Below, in pieces: positions 6,996 through 15,842 of a DNA stretch of 35,763 bases. Both the position numbers and the translations under genes were made by a program. Source of the stretch: Litorilinea aerophila (GTDB lineage: Bacteria; Chloroflexota; Anaerolineae; Caldilineales; Caldilineaceae); assembly GCA_945897075.1 (NCBI GenBank), contig CAMDEX010000027.1, forward strand, positions 1 to 35,763, in the 5' to 3' direction. The notes beneath the pieces are model-generated. The model searched no databases and was not told the DNA's origin. It saw only the letters and a list, made by a program, of their open reading frames with translations. The number at the start of each line of letters is the position of its first letter. Within the stretch, counting starts at the first letter, position 1.

Positions 6996-8777
6996 ATGCG
7001 GGAAAAATGGTTTGTCTGGATACTCACTGGTCTGCTTGTGGCATTGGCTGTCGCCGCCTGCCAGCCGCCGACACCCGTCGTGCAGACGGTCATTGAAACA
7101 GTACACGAGACGGTCGAGGTAACGGTCATTGTTACGCGGGAAGTCACGCGGGAGATCGTCGGGCCTGTGCAAGAGGTGGTCGTCACCGCGACGCCTGTGC
7201 CGCCGCGCAGCGGGGGCGTTTTCGTGGCCGCCGCGCCAGTGGACGCGACAATCCTCAACCCGCTGCTGGGTGTAGACAGCGTGAGCGCGACGGTCAACCG
7301 CCTTCTCTACCCGTCGCTCATCGGCCAGGACCCTTTCAGCGGCGCGCTGGTGCCGACGGAACTGGCCCACAATTGGGAGGTCTCGGCGGACGGGCTGGTC
7401 TGGACTTTTCACCTGCGCAGCGACATTTTCTGGAGCGATGGCGTGCCGGTTGACGCAGACGACGTAAAATTCACCCTCGATGCCCTTGCCCATTTGGGGG
7501 AGAATAGCCCGTTGCAGGCCAATGTCCGGGCCATCGCCACTGTCGAAACGCCAGATCCCCAAACGGTCGTCGTTACCTTCCGGGAGGTGGTCTGTGACAC
7601 GCTGCGCAATCTGGCCGTGGGTCTGCTGCCCAGCCACACCTTCGCCGCGGATTTCAGCGATCTGTTGACCAATTCCCAAAATCTGACCCCCACCGTCAGC
7701 GCAGGTGCCTTTGTTTTCCAGAGTTGGCAAGCGGGCGATCAGATTTCTTTGGCGCGCAACGCGGGCTATTTCAAAGGCGCGCCCCATCTGGACGGCTGGA
7801 CGCTGCGTATTCTCTCTGACCGCGCCGAACGGCTGGCCGCCCTGCAGAAGGGGGAGATTGACAGTCTCGCACTCTCACCGGCGGAGCTGACGGAGGTGGC
7901 GCTGGATCCCCATCTGAACATCTACAAATACCGGGACGACGGCTACGCCTTTCTGGCGCTGAACTTGGCCGATCCGACCGCGCCCCAGCCGGGTCTCGAC
8001 GAAACAGGTGCAGACATCCCCCAAACGCCCCACCCGATTCTGGGGGATGTGCGGGTGCGCCAGGCCATTGCTCACGGGCTGGATGTGCAGGCCATTATTC
8101 GCAAAGCCTATTTGGGCCAGGGCTATTCGCTGGCGGCCAATGTGCTACCTTCTATCGCCTGGGCGCACAACGGGGAGATTCCGCCCTATGCCTATGACCC
8201 GAGCACAGCGCAGCAACTTCTCGCCGCTGCCGGTTGGGTGGATGAGAATGGCGACGGTATCCGCGAGAAGGAAGGACAGGCGCTCCGTTTGCGTCTGTTG
8301 ACGAATGAGGACAATCAGACCCGGTTGGACGCGGGCCGATTGATGGCGGAGCAGTTGGCCGCCATCGGTTTTTCCATCCAATTCGAGGCGATCCCCTTTG
8401 ACGGTCTGCTGCGCGAGCTTTTCAACCAGCGCTTCGATCTGGCGCTGGTTGAGTGGGCGGGGCTGGGTGGCGACCCCAACGACCAGCGCTTCTGGCAGCG
8501 CAGCGCAGATGTGCCGGACAGCGGCTTCAATTTTGTCAGCTTTGCCAATGGGCGGGTCGAGGAGTTGCTGAGCGCCGGTCTCTCTGTGCCGGGCTGTGAC
8601 CCAGCCCAGCGCGCGCCCTTCTACAAGGAAATCCAGCAGATCATCCACGACGAACTTCCCTACGTCTTTGTAGCCGGCAGTGTGGGTAACATCGGCTACA
8701 GCCAGCGCTGGCAGGGGATTGCCCCCGGCCCGTGGGATTTCGAGTGGAATGTCGAGAAGTGGTCATTGCAGGAATGA
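6996..8777 (+). CDS. ABC transporter substrate-binding lipoprotein, family 5 (peptide/nickel type)
   Basis: A 593-residue extracytoplasmic solute-binding protein of SBP_bac_5, the family that includes OppA, DppA and NikA. A hydrophobic signal segment ends in the lipobox VAAC (lipidated Cys22). A Val/Thr/Glu-rich linker follows (ETVEVTVIVTREVTREI, then VVTATPVPP), typical of Chloroflexota lipoproteins. The mature domain shows LAHNWEVSADGLVWTFHLR and DVRVRQAIAHGLDV, the expected family motifs. No permease or ATPase genes lie nearby, so it must work with an unlinked transporter or have another binding role. ATG at 6996 is used; a TTG directly precedes it at 6993, and the ribosome binding site is weak, consistent with coupling to the gene ending at 6989. 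Confidence 0.92.
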   Translation: MREKWFVWILTGLLVALAVAACQPPTPVVQTVIETVHETVEVTVIVTREVTREIVGPVQEVVVTATPVPPRSGGVFVAAAPVDATILNPLLGVDSVSATVNRLLYPSLIGQDPFSGALVPTELAHNWEVSADGLVWTFHLRSDIFWSDGVPVDADDVKFTLDALAHLGENSPLQANVRAIATVETPDPQTVVVTFREVVCDTLRNLAVGLLPSHTFAADFSDLLTNSQNLTPTVSAGAFVFQSWQAGDQISLARNAGYFKGAPHLDGWTLRILSDRAERLAALQKGEIDSLALSPAELTEVALDPHLNIYKYRDDGYAFLALNLADPTAPQPGLDETGADIPQTPHPILGDVRVRQAIAHGLDVQAIIRKAYLGQGYSLAANVLPSIAWAHNGEIPPYAYDPSTAQQLLAAAGWVDENGDGIREKEGQALRLRLLTNEDNQTRLDAGRLMAEQLAAIGFSIQFEAIPFDGLLRELFNQRFDLALVEWAGLGGDPNDQRFWQRSADVPDSGFNFVSFANGRVEELLSAGLSVPGCDPAQRAPFYKEIQQIIHDELPYVFVAGSVGNIGYSQRWQGIAPGPWDFEWNVEKWSLQE

Positions 8778-8821
8778 GAAGTCCCCTGCACTTTCTGAAG
8801 TGCCGGGTAACTACTCAGCCA

Positions 8822-8897
8822 CCCCACCCTAACCCTCCCCAGATTGGGGAGGAGATTGTGACAACTCCTCCCCCAATCTGGGGGAGGTTGGGTGGGG
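8822..8897. repeat. Long imperfect inverted repeat (CCCTCCCC-type), possible terminator
   Basis: The two roughly 32-nt arms, CCCACCCTAACCCTCCCC... and its complement ending GGGAGGTTGGGTGGG, are about 90% complementary and enclose a short AT-rich loop. Each arm also holds AGATTGGGG. Similar C-rich inverted repeats are scattered through many bacterial genomes. It lies between the solute-binding protein and the clostripain gene and could stop transcription, though no clear U-tract follows. Confidence 0.7.
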
Positions 8898-9009
8898 GTG
8901 AGCAGTCACAGCGCCGGGGACTTCTTTCGGGCAGACTGTTGTGGTATCCTACATCTGCTTCACTTTCCTCTACAAAAATCTATTTTCCATCGAATGAACG
9001 GAGAGTTCT

Positions 9010-12000
9010 ATGTCTGTACGTCCCGTCAACTTTGGACGAATCCCGCGCTGGTTGTCGGTCAGCCTTGTCCTGCTGATCTTTTCCTGTATGCTCCTGGGCA
9101 CGGCAGCCGCCGCGCCCGACAGCCAGGCCGACGAAGCCGAATGGCTGCTAATGTTCTATGTAGACGCCGACGATGACACCCTCGAATTGGATATGCTCAT
9201 CGACCTGCAAGAGGCCGAGCTGGTCGGCTCCACGGAGCAGGTGCATATCGTGGCCCAGGTGGACCGCTTCAAGGGCAGCTTTGACGGGATGGGCGATTTT
9301 ACTGGGGCCAAGCGGCTCTACATCACCCAGGACGCTGACGTCAATGTCATCGGTTCGGAGGCGGTGCAGGAGCTGGGCGAGGTGAATATGGCCGACAGCA
9401 AGACGCTGCTCGACTTCATCACCTGGGCCGTGAAAGCCTATCCGGCCAAGAAACGAATGCTTGTCCTCTCGGATCACGGCATTGGCTGGCCCGGTGGCTT
9501 TGGCGACCCGGACCCGGATGTGCAGGGTGCCCACAATATCTTCCTGCGCGAGGCTTTCGGCCACGACAATCTCTGGCTGATGGAGATCGACGAAACCCTG
9601 GCCAAAGCACAGAAAGCCACGGGCATCGAGCAGTTCGATATTGTGGGCTTCGACGCCTGTCTGATGGCCCAGTTGGAGGTCTTCAGCGCGATTGCCCCCT
9701 ATGCCCGCTACTCCGTCGCCTCGGAAGAGACCGAGCCGGGTGTGGGCTGGGCCTATACCGCCTTTCTCACCGAACTGGTCAAGAATCCAGAGATGGACGG
9801 GGCTGATCTTTCCAAGGCAATTGTGACTACTTACATCGACGAGGACATGCGCCTGCGCATCGACCCCAACTTTACCGGCGGGTTGGAGCCGGAGGTGGTG
9901 GCCGCCCAGCTTTTCCACGACGCCACCCTCTCAGCAGTTGATCTCTCTCAGCTTGAGGCTGTCCACGCAGGGCTGAACGAGATCACCGTCGCCCTCTCTG
10001 CCATCGACCAGAAGGCTGTGGCCGAGGCCCGCAGCTACGCCCAATCCTACCAGAGCGTCTTTGGCGACGAATGGCCCTCGCCCTACATCGATCTGCGCAG
10101 TTTCCTGGACACTGTGACCACCCAGAGCAAAGACCCCAATCTGAAGCTGGCCGCTGACGCGCTGATGGCAGCGATTGACGAGGCAGTGATTGCCGAGCGC
10201 CACGGCGCGGGCCGCCCCGGTTCCACAGGCCTCGCCATCTACTTCCCGGTTCCCGCGCTCTACGCGTTCCAGGACAACTGGGGCTACACCCAAGTGGCCG
10301 CCCGTTTTGCCGAAGAGAGCCAATGGGACGAATTCCTGGCCTTTCACAGCAGCGGCGGCGCACCCCAGAGCTTCAGCCGACCCAAGCCCAGTCTCTCCGA
10401 TCAGGTGAACGCCCAGTTTGGCGAACTGATTGCGCCGGAAGATGTGGAGCTCCTCTTCCAGCGGATCGCTGAACTGTTGGCCGACGAGACCGACGCCGAG
10501 ACAATCGCTGCAACACTGCTGGATGAGGGCTTCCCGGAGGAAGTGGTGGAATTTCTGGCGGTCAACGGCGCCCTGGGCGACCAGACCGCCGCCCCCGCCC
10601 CGGCTCCCAGCACCCAGGCCAAGCCCATCCGCGTCAGCCCGATTGCGCTTTCGGCAGAAGTGGTGGAGCCGGGCGCGCCAGTCAATATCCAGGCGGAGAT
10701 CAGCGGGGATCAGGTCGGCTACGTCTACTCCTTCATCGGGCGCTTCTTGCCCGGCGAGGGTGTGCTGATTATCGAGGATCGGGACTACATTTTTGCCGAA
10801 GAAAACCAGACCGTCGGCGGCGTCACCTACCCGGTCTGGCCCGAAGAAGGCTTCTTTGTGGACTTCGACTGGGAGCCGACGGTCTACGCCATCAGTGACG
10901 GCGAGACGGCCCTGCGTGTCCTCTTCCAGCCCGAAAGCTACGGCGACAGCCCCACCTACAGCGTCGAGGCCATCTACCACTTCGCCAACGGCGGGCCAGA
11001 TCGCTATGCCCGCCTCTTCTTCCGGGACGGGGAACTGGCCCAGATTTTTGGCTTTACCGGCGAGGCGACCAACGGCGTGGGTGCCCCCTGGGAGATTCGC
11101 CCGACGGCTGGCGATAGTGTGACGATTCTGCAGCAGGACATCGCTCTGTCATCCGAAACCGATGACGACTCGGTCCCGCGGGAAGTGGGCGATCTGACCT
11201 TCGGCGAGACAAAACTCTACCTCGAAGAGACCCCTGCCCCCAGCGGCAATTATGTGGTGGGTATCATCGCCGAGGGGCTGGACGGCGCGAGCTACGAGCA
11301 GTACGAAGGGCTGTTTGTGGTCAACGACGAGGCTGGGGTGGAAGATGGCGTGCTGCCCTATGTCAACGACCCGCTGGCCTTCGCCCTGCTCTATCCCGAA
11401 GAGTGGATCGCCGACGACAGCACAGAGGGCACTGTCTCCTTTGTCAGCCCGGACGAAACGACGGCTGTGACGATTTTCCAGGCCAGCTACCCGGACGCGG
11501 CCAGTCCGGCCGAAGCCAATGAGCAGGCGCTGATCGACGCAGTGGAGGGATTGGGCACAGAGTCCGACCTGACCGATCTGGAATTTGCCGAGTCAACCGA
11601 CTTCGTGCTGGGGGCCTTCGACGCCCGGATTGTGGACTTCAGCGCCACCCTGGACGACATTCCCCTGCTGGGATCGGTGGTGGCGGCTACGCCCGAATCG
11701 GGCCTGACCTTCGTTGTGCTGGCGATTGCCCAGGACGACGTATACGAGGATGCCGCGCCCCTCTTTGATGGGATGTTCTTCAGCTTCGATGTGCTGATCT
11801 CCGGCATTGAGCGCAACCAGCCCGGAGCCGCCTTGCCCGAAGTGGGCGAAGTGCTCTTTGCCGATGACTTCAGCGATCCGACCAGCGGTCTCTATGGCTA
11901 TGAGGAGACCGACGGCTGGGGGTACTACGATGGCAAGACCAAGCGTTACATCTACGCTCTGCCCGCCCTGCCAGGGGCCACCTACGACTACTACGCTGAT

Positions 12001-12411
12001 GTGGCCCTGCCCGACAGCTTCGCCCTGCAAATCAGCGCCAGCTACACCGGCACAGACAACAACGCCTACGGGCTGATCTTTCAGGTGATGGACGACGAGA
12101 GCTTCTACATCTTCCGGGTCAGCGGCGACGGCTACTTTATTGTGGAGAAGTCGGATGCCGAGGGCGTCACCCCGCTCATCGATTGGACGATTGCTGACGG
12201 CGTGGCAACTTCCGAAGGGGGCGAAAACGTTCTGACGGTTGTGGGCCAGGGCGCAGAGTACAGCGTCTTCATCAACGGGGCGCAGGTGGGCAGCTACAGT
12301 GACGACAGCTACAGCGGTGGCAGTGTGGGTGTCGTCGCCGATGCCTACGACCCGGAGCTGCCCGCCTCCTTCTTCTTCGACGATCTGGTCGTCTTCGAGT
12401 TGGCCGAATGA
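9010..12411 (+). CDS. Secreted clostripain-like cysteine protease (peptidase C11) with extra C-terminal domains
   Basis: A 1133-residue protein. A signal peptide (hydrophobic residues about 14-35) is followed by a C11 peptidase domain, about residues 38-440. The catalytic dyad is His156 in LSDHGIGW and Cys217 in GFDACLMAQ. C11 enzymes usually cleave after Arg or Lys and can self-process. Beyond the protease lie beta-rich segments, a PsbP-like stretch beginning LAFALLYPEEW near residue 790, and a C-terminal concanavalin/LamG-like domain (about 948-1133, starting LFADDFSDP) that resembles sugar-binding modules. No transmembrane anchor or sorting motif is seen at the C-terminus. GGAG lies 6 nt before the ATG. 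It stands alone and is probably an exported degradative or surface enzyme. Confidence 0.88.
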   Translation: MSVRPVNFGRIPRWLSVSLVLLIFSCMLLGTAAAAPDSQADEAEWLLMFYVDADDDTLELDMLIDLQEAELVGSTEQVHIVAQVDRFKGSFDGMGDFTGAKRLYITQDADVNVIGSEAVQELGEVNMADSKTLLDFITWAVKAYPAKKRMLVLSDHGIGWPGGFGDPDPDVQGAHNIFLREAFGHDNLWLMEIDETLAKAQKATGIEQFDIVGFDACLMAQLEVFSAIAPYARYSVASEETEPGVGWAYTAFLTELVKNPEMDGADLSKAIVTTYIDEDMRLRIDPNFTGGLEPEVVAAQLFHDATLSAVDLSQLEAVHAGLNEITVALSAIDQKAVAEARSYAQSYQSVFGDEWPSPYIDLRSFLDTVTTQSKDPNLKLAADALMAAIDEAVIAERHGAGRPGSTGLAIYFPVPALYAFQDNWGYTQVAARFAEESQWDEFLAFHSSGGAPQSFSRPKPSLSDQVNAQFGELIAPEDVELLFQRIAELLADETDAETIAATLLDEGFPEEVVEFLAVNGALGDQTAAPAPAPSTQAKPIRVSPIALSAEVVEPGAPVNIQAEISGDQVGYVYSFIGRFLPGEGVLIIEDRDYIFAEENQTVGGVTYPVWPEEGFFVDFDWEPTVYAISDGETALRVLFQPESYGDSPTYSVEAIYHFANGGPDRYARLFFRDGELAQIFGFTGEATNGVGAPWEIRPTAGDSVTILQQDIALSSETDDDSVPREVGDLTFGETKLYLEETPAPSGNYVVGIIAEGLDGASYEQYEGLFVVNDEAGVEDGVLPYVNDPLAFALLYPEEWIADDSTEGTVSFVSPDETTAVTIFQASYPDAASPAEANEQALIDAVEGLGTESDLTDLEFAESTDFVLGAFDARIVDFSATLDDIPLLGSVVAATPESGLTFVVLAIAQDDVYEDAAPLFDGMFFSFDVLISGIERNQPGAALPEVGEVLFADDFSDPTSGLYGYEETDGWGYYDGKTKRYIYALPALPGATYDYYADVALPDSFALQISASYTGTDNNAYGLIFQVMDDESFYIFRVSGDGYFIVEKSDAEGVTPLIDWTIADGVATSEGGENVLTVVGQGAEYSVFINGAQVGSYSDDSYSGGSVGVVADAYDPELPASFFFDDLVVFELAE

Positions 12412-12419
12412 CCCGATTA

Positions 12420-12450
12420 GCGTAAGGCGGACTGGCAGTCCGCCTTACGC
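12420..12450. repeat. Perfect 14-bp hairpin of the dispersed GGACT-NNN-AGTCC family
   Basis: GCGTAAGGCGGACT, loop GGC, then the exact reverse complement. It begins 9 nt after the clostripain stop and ends 19 nt before the NUDIX start. It shares core and flanking GTAAG/CTTAC with the hairpins near 131-176 and 32232. The stem differs (GGCGGACT rather than GTCGGACT), with compensating changes on both arms. No U-tract follows. Confidence 0.8.
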
Positions 12451-12469
12451 ATCGCAGCGAAAGATTCTT

Positions 12470-13105
12470 ATGTCCGCCTATCTTCTTCCCGTAGAAAGCC
12501 ACGAACTGGCCGCGCTGCGCGCCCGTTTCGGCCCTGCGCCCCACAAACACGCAACGCTGACCGTTGACTCCCCCTTTCTGGATGGGGACGGTCAGATGCT
12601 TACCAACCGGCAGCGGCGGGCGGAAATCTGCTACATTCTACACCGGGGCGATCCACAGGAGGCGGTGCTGCTCCACCGCAAGACCTATTATCCCCCAAAT
12701 GCTTGGCGGCTGCCCACCGGTGGTATCCAGCAGGGCGAGACGGTTTTGGATACGCTGGCGCGGGAGATCGAAGAAGAGACCAGTTTTCAGATCGAAAAAG
12801 GCCCCCATCCGGTACGGATCGAAGCCTTTCTGGGCGTTCTTTCCTATGCAATGTTTCACAGCAGCGAGCAGCGTACCCACACCTTCGCCACCTGGCACTT
12901 CCTCGTCTCCGCGCCGCCCAACGCCCAGCCCGTCTCGTTGGATCCGGACGAGCATCTGGACGGCTGGGGCTGGCGCTCCATCGCCGAGATGGGCCAGGTG
13001 GCCGACGAACTGGAACGCATCACTGCGACCGACAGCCGCTGGTTTCACTGGGGGCGTTTCCGCGCGCTGAGCCACCGTTTTGTTCGGCGCGCGATGAACG
13101 ATTGA
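12470..13105 (+). CDS. NUDIX hydrolase
   Basis: A 211-residue NUDIX enzyme, which hydrolyses a nucleoside diphosphate linked to another moiety. The Nudix box runs from Gly84 to Phe106: GGIQQGE, seven residues, then REIEEETSF. The usual glycine near the end of the box is Ser105 here, while all metal-binding glutamates are kept. The N-terminal 45 residues contain no known motif. ATG at 12470 fits the beginning of alignable sequence; the frame upstream reads through the hairpin repeat and the end of the protease gene. No strong ribosome binding site is visible. Substrate is unknown. Confidence 0.9.
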   Translation: MSAYLLPVESHELAALRARFGPAPHKHATLTVDSPFLDGDGQMLTNRQRRAEICYILHRGDPQEAVLLHRKTYYPPNAWRLPTGGIQQGETVLDTLAREIEEETSFQIEKGPHPVRIEAFLGVLSYAMFHSSEQRTHTFATWHFLVSAPPNAQPVSLDPDEHLDGWGWRSIAEMGQVADELERITATDSRWFHWGRFRALSHRFVRRAMND

Positions 13106-13178
13106 TGATTCTTTCGAGTACTTTGATCTAATTTCGTAAACAGGCGTAACCGCATTTGAGAACCAATCCTAGCCGCGA

Positions 13179-14375
13179 ATGGACACCCGACCGATGACCA
13201 CTGACCTTCTCCCCGAACTTTTGCCGCGCATCCGCCGTTTTATTGACAATGAAGTGATCCCCCTGGAATCGGCTTTTTTGGGCAGGCCCTGGCGGGAACT
13301 GGAGCCAATTCTACAAACCAAACGCCAACTGGTGCGCGACGCGGGTCTGTGGGGATTGGCCCTGCCCGTTGCCGTGGGCGGCCAGGGCCTGACGCTGGCC
13401 GAGTTTGGCCGGGTGAGCGAAGAATTGGGCCGCACACCCCTGGGCCACTACACCTTCAACTGCCAGGCCCCCGACATCGGCAATACAGAGCTGCTCCTGG
13501 AATATGGCAGCCCGGAGCAGAAGGAGCGCTGGCTGATGCCGCTGGTGCGGGGTGAGATTCGTTCCTGCTTTTCGATGACCGAACCGGAACACGCGGGCAG
13601 CAACCCTACATGGATGAGCACCAGTGCGCTGCGCGAGGGCGATGAGTACGTCATCAACGGCCACAAGTGGTACACCTCCGCTGCGGATGGCGCGGCCTTT
13701 GCGATTGTGATGGCCGTCACCAGCCCGGACGCCGAGAGCCGCCACCAGCGCGCCAGCCAGATTATTGTGCCCCTGGAGACCCCCGGCTTTACCCTTGTAC
13801 GCAATATCGCGGTGATGGGCGAGAGCGGCGAAGGCTGGCCTACCCACGCCGAAGTGACCTACGAAAATGTGCGGGTGCCCGTCAGAAACCGCATCGGCGA
13901 AGAGGGCGCAGGCTTTGCCCTGGCCCAACAGCGGTTGGGTCCGGGGCGCATCCACCACTGTATGCGCTGGATTGGCATCTGTGAGCGGGCCTTCGATCTG
14001 ATGTGCAGCCACGCCGCCCACCGCCAGGTTGCCCCCGGCCGCACGCTGGGCGAGCAGGGCATTGTCCAGGCCTGGATTGCTGAGAGCCGGGCGGAGATCA
14101 ACGCCTCCCGTCTGCTGGTGCTGGAGACGGCGCGCAAGATCGACGCGGAAGGCTCTTATGCGGCCAGGGACGAGATTTCCCTGATCAAATTCTTCGTGGC
14201 GGGTGTCATCAACCGGGTGTTGGACCGCGCGCTACAAACTCTCGGCGCTCTGGGTATGAGCGATGACACCCCCATCGCCTGGTGGTATCGTCACGAGCGG
14301 GCCGCCCGCATCTACGACGGCCCGGACGAGGTTCACAAAATCAGTGTCGCAAGGCGGATATTAAAGAGGTATTAG
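13179..14375 (+). CDS. Acyl-CoA dehydrogenase, ACAD10/11-like
   Basis: A 398-residue FAD-dependent acyl-CoA dehydrogenase. Seen: CFSMTEPEHAGSNP (flavin-contact region), VINGHKWYTSAADG and, near the C-terminus, RIYDGPDEVHKISVARRIL. These are features of the ACAD11 branch. The gene for an APH-type kinase follows about 150 nt downstream on the same strand. In animals ACAD10 and ACAD11 fuse these two parts, and in Pseudomonas the levulinate genes lvaA and lvaC encode them separately. There the kinase phosphorylates the 4-hydroxyl of a 4-hydroxyacyl-CoA and the dehydrogenase-like partner completes its removal. I infer the same job here. Start is 13179 or 13194; neither has a good ribosome binding site. 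Confidence 0.92.
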   Translation: MDTRPMTTDLLPELLPRIRRFIDNEVIPLESAFLGRPWRELEPILQTKRQLVRDAGLWGLALPVAVGGQGLTLAEFGRVSEELGRTPLGHYTFNCQAPDIGNTELLLEYGSPEQKERWLMPLVRGEIRSCFSMTEPEHAGSNPTWMSTSALREGDEYVINGHKWYTSAADGAAFAIVMAVTSPDAESRHQRASQIIVPLETPGFTLVRNIAVMGESGEGWPTHAEVTYENVRVPVRNRIGEEGAGFALAQQRLGPGRIHHCMRWIGICERAFDLMCSHAAHRQVAPGRTLGEQGIVQAWIAESRAEINASRLLVLETARKIDAEGSYAARDEISLIKFFVAGVINRVLDRALQTLGALGMSDDTPIAWWYRHERAARIYDGPDEVHKISVARRILKRY

Positions 14376-14383
14376 GGATTGGC

Positions 14384-14506
14384 GATTAGCGATTGGGGAT
14401 TGGGGATTGGGCAAGAGACTCAACCACGAAGGCACAAAGGCACAAAGAGAAATTGAGGCTTTCTTTTCTTTCTTCTTTTTCTTTGTGACTTCGTGTCTTT
14501 GTGGTT
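14384..14506. repeat. GATTGGGG tandem tract and CACAAAG-type inverted repeat
   Basis: Positions 14384-14411 repeat GATTGGGG-like units. Then AACCACGAAGGCACAAAG... (14422-14452) pairs imperfectly with ...CTTTGTGTCTTTGTGGTT-like sequence at 14476-14506, forming a long stem around a T/C-rich loop. Similar CACAAAG words occur near 15620 and 32500. The element separates the dehydrogenase from the kinase gene. It may therefore attenuate or stabilise the transcript, or be a neutral insertion into an older operon. Confidence 0.65.
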
Positions 14507-14525
14507 AGGATGTGGGGTGCAAACA

Positions 14526-15590
14526 GTGACGAGTGCGGACACAATCCCCGTGCGGGAAGACGAGAAAATTGATACGCAACGGGTGGCGGATTTTCTGCGC
14601 GGCAAGCTGCCTGGCTCGGATCAACCGCTGACTGTGCGCCAGTTTGGCGGCGGCGCGGCCAATCTGACCTATCAGCTAGACTACGGCAGCCACGAATACG
14701 TACTGCGCCGCCCGCCGCTGGGACCGGTAGCCCCTTCCGCCCACGATATGGGGCGCGAATCGAAGGTGCTTTCCGCGCTCTGGCGCGTCTATCCCTATGC
14801 GCCGCGGGCTTTCGTCTTTTCCGATGACGTGTCGGTTGTGGGCACACCCTTTTTTGTGATGGAACGCCGCCACGGGGTTGTCGTGCGTAAAGGTATCCCA
14901 GACGTTTATACTACTTTCCCGGACGCGCCCCGGCGTATGAGCGAGGCACTGGTGGATGCCCTGGCCGATCTCCACGCCGTAGATTATAGCGCCATCGGCC
15001 TGGCCGATCTGGGCAAGCCGACGGGTTTTATCCGTCGCCAGATCGAGGGTTGGTGGCGGCGCTGGCAGGCCACGGAATTGCCAGAGGATCCCGCGATGAA
15101 TGGGGTCCACGACTGGCTGTTGGCAAACCAGCCACCCGAAGGCGCGCCTTCGCTGCTCCACAATGACTACAAACTGGACAATGTGATGCTGGCCGCGGAT
15201 GATCCGGGACAGCTTGTCGCGGTTTTCGATTGGGATATGTCCACCCTGGGTGATCCCCTCTCGGACCTGGGCAGCCTGCTGGCTTATTGGATAGAACCCG
15301 ACGATCCACCCCACTTCCAAGCCCTGGCGATGATGCCAATCCAGCCGGGTTTTCTGCGCCGGGACGAACTGGTGGCCCGCTATGCGGCGCGCAGCGGGCG
15401 CGACGTATCCCGGATGGCTTTCTACCACAGCCTCAGCCTCTACCGGGTGGTGGTGATCATCGCCCAGATTTACGTGCGCTTTGTGCGCGGGCAGACGCAA
15501 GACAGACGCTTTGCCGCCTTTGGCCCTGTCATCCCAGCCGCCGCCCAAGCTGCGTTGGATGTGGCGAAAGGGATGAACCGTGAAACGTGA
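14526..15590 (+). CDS. APH-family phosphotransferase (ACAD10/11 kinase-domain type)
   Basis: A 354-residue aminoglycoside-phosphotransferase-fold kinase. Motifs in order: the glycine-rich nucleotide loop FGGGAANLTYQL, VLRRPP with the ATP-binding Arg/Lys region, HDMGRESKVLSAL, the catalytic Brenner motif HNDYKLDN (His212-Asn219), and VFDWDMSTLGDPLSDLG with the metal-binding DWD. The last stretch is characteristic of the ACAD10/11 kinase domain rather than of antibiotic kinases. It probably phosphorylates a hydroxyacyl-CoA for the dehydrogenase encoded just upstream. GTG at 14526 is preferred; the longer frame to 14493 begins inside the inverted repeat. Resistance to aminoglycosides is not implied. 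Confidence 0.88.
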   Translation: MTSADTIPVREDEKIDTQRVADFLRGKLPGSDQPLTVRQFGGGAANLTYQLDYGSHEYVLRRPPLGPVAPSAHDMGRESKVLSALWRVYPYAPRAFVFSDDVSVVGTPFFVMERRHGVVVRKGIPDVYTTFPDAPRRMSEALVDALADLHAVDYSAIGLADLGKPTGFIRRQIEGWWRRWQATELPEDPAMNGVHDWLLANQPPEGAPSLLHNDYKLDNVMLAADDPGQLVAVFDWDMSTLGDPLSDLGSLLAYWIEPDDPPHFQALAMMPIQPGFLRRDELVARYAARSGRDVSRMAFYHSLSLYRVVVIIAQIYVRFVRGQTQDRRFAAFGPVIPAAAQAALDVAKGMNRET

Positions 15591-15654
15591 GAACGCAAAG
15601 GTTTTTTAGCCATCCTGCGCTTTGTGTCTTTAGGCGACAGAGGGTAGAATACAG

Positions 15655-15805
15655 ATGGATTGGGGAGTAGCCTGCCGGGGCGTTTGCAAAGATGAATCCC
15701 GGTGCGAACAATCGTCAAGACGGGGCCGTGTGGCCTTCGGTTGTTCGGCAGCAGTCGCTGAGGGCGAGACTAACACCGCTTGTGTGGTGTAGTCTCGTCC
15801 TTTTT
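15655..15805 (+). promoter_or_regulatory. yybP-ykoY manganese riboswitch
   Basis: The leader of the TerC-family gene contains the conserved elements of the yybP-ykoY aptamer: GGGGAGTAGCC at about 15662-15672, ATCGTCAAGACGG in the middle (15711-15723), and GGCGAGACTAA at 15763-15773. TGG/TTGG at the 5' end can pair with CTAA/CCG at the 3' end to form the basal P1 helix. The 3' strand of that helix is also the 5' strand of a strong terminator. Known members bind Mn2+ and switch on Mn2+ exporters, often TerC/Alx-like proteins, matching the gene 38 nt downstream. Metal binding presumably favours P1 and read-through. Confidence 0.9.
15762..15805 (+). terminator. Intrinsic terminator, expression platform of the Mn2+ riboswitch
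   Basis: GGGCGAGACTAACACC (15762-15777) pairs with GGTGTAGTCTCGTCC (15786-15800) through 15 base pairs with one bulged A, and TTTTT follows at 15801-15805. The stem includes the conserved GCGAGACT of the aptamer, so terminator and aptamer P1 are mutually exclusive. Confidence 0.9.
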
Positions 15806-15842
15806 GGTTTGTGTGGATAGAAAATTATAGGAGAAATGCACA

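Noticed and set aside
5754..7787. 677-codon open frame on the minus strand
   Set aside because: It is antisense to the ATPase-nuclease and solute-binding protein genes, has no recognisable motif and arises from GC-rich codon bias.
14526..15590. Antibiotic-resistance aminoglycoside phosphotransferase
   Set aside because: The STLGDPLSDLG region and the adjacent acyl-CoA dehydrogenase fit the ACAD10/11 kinase type instead.
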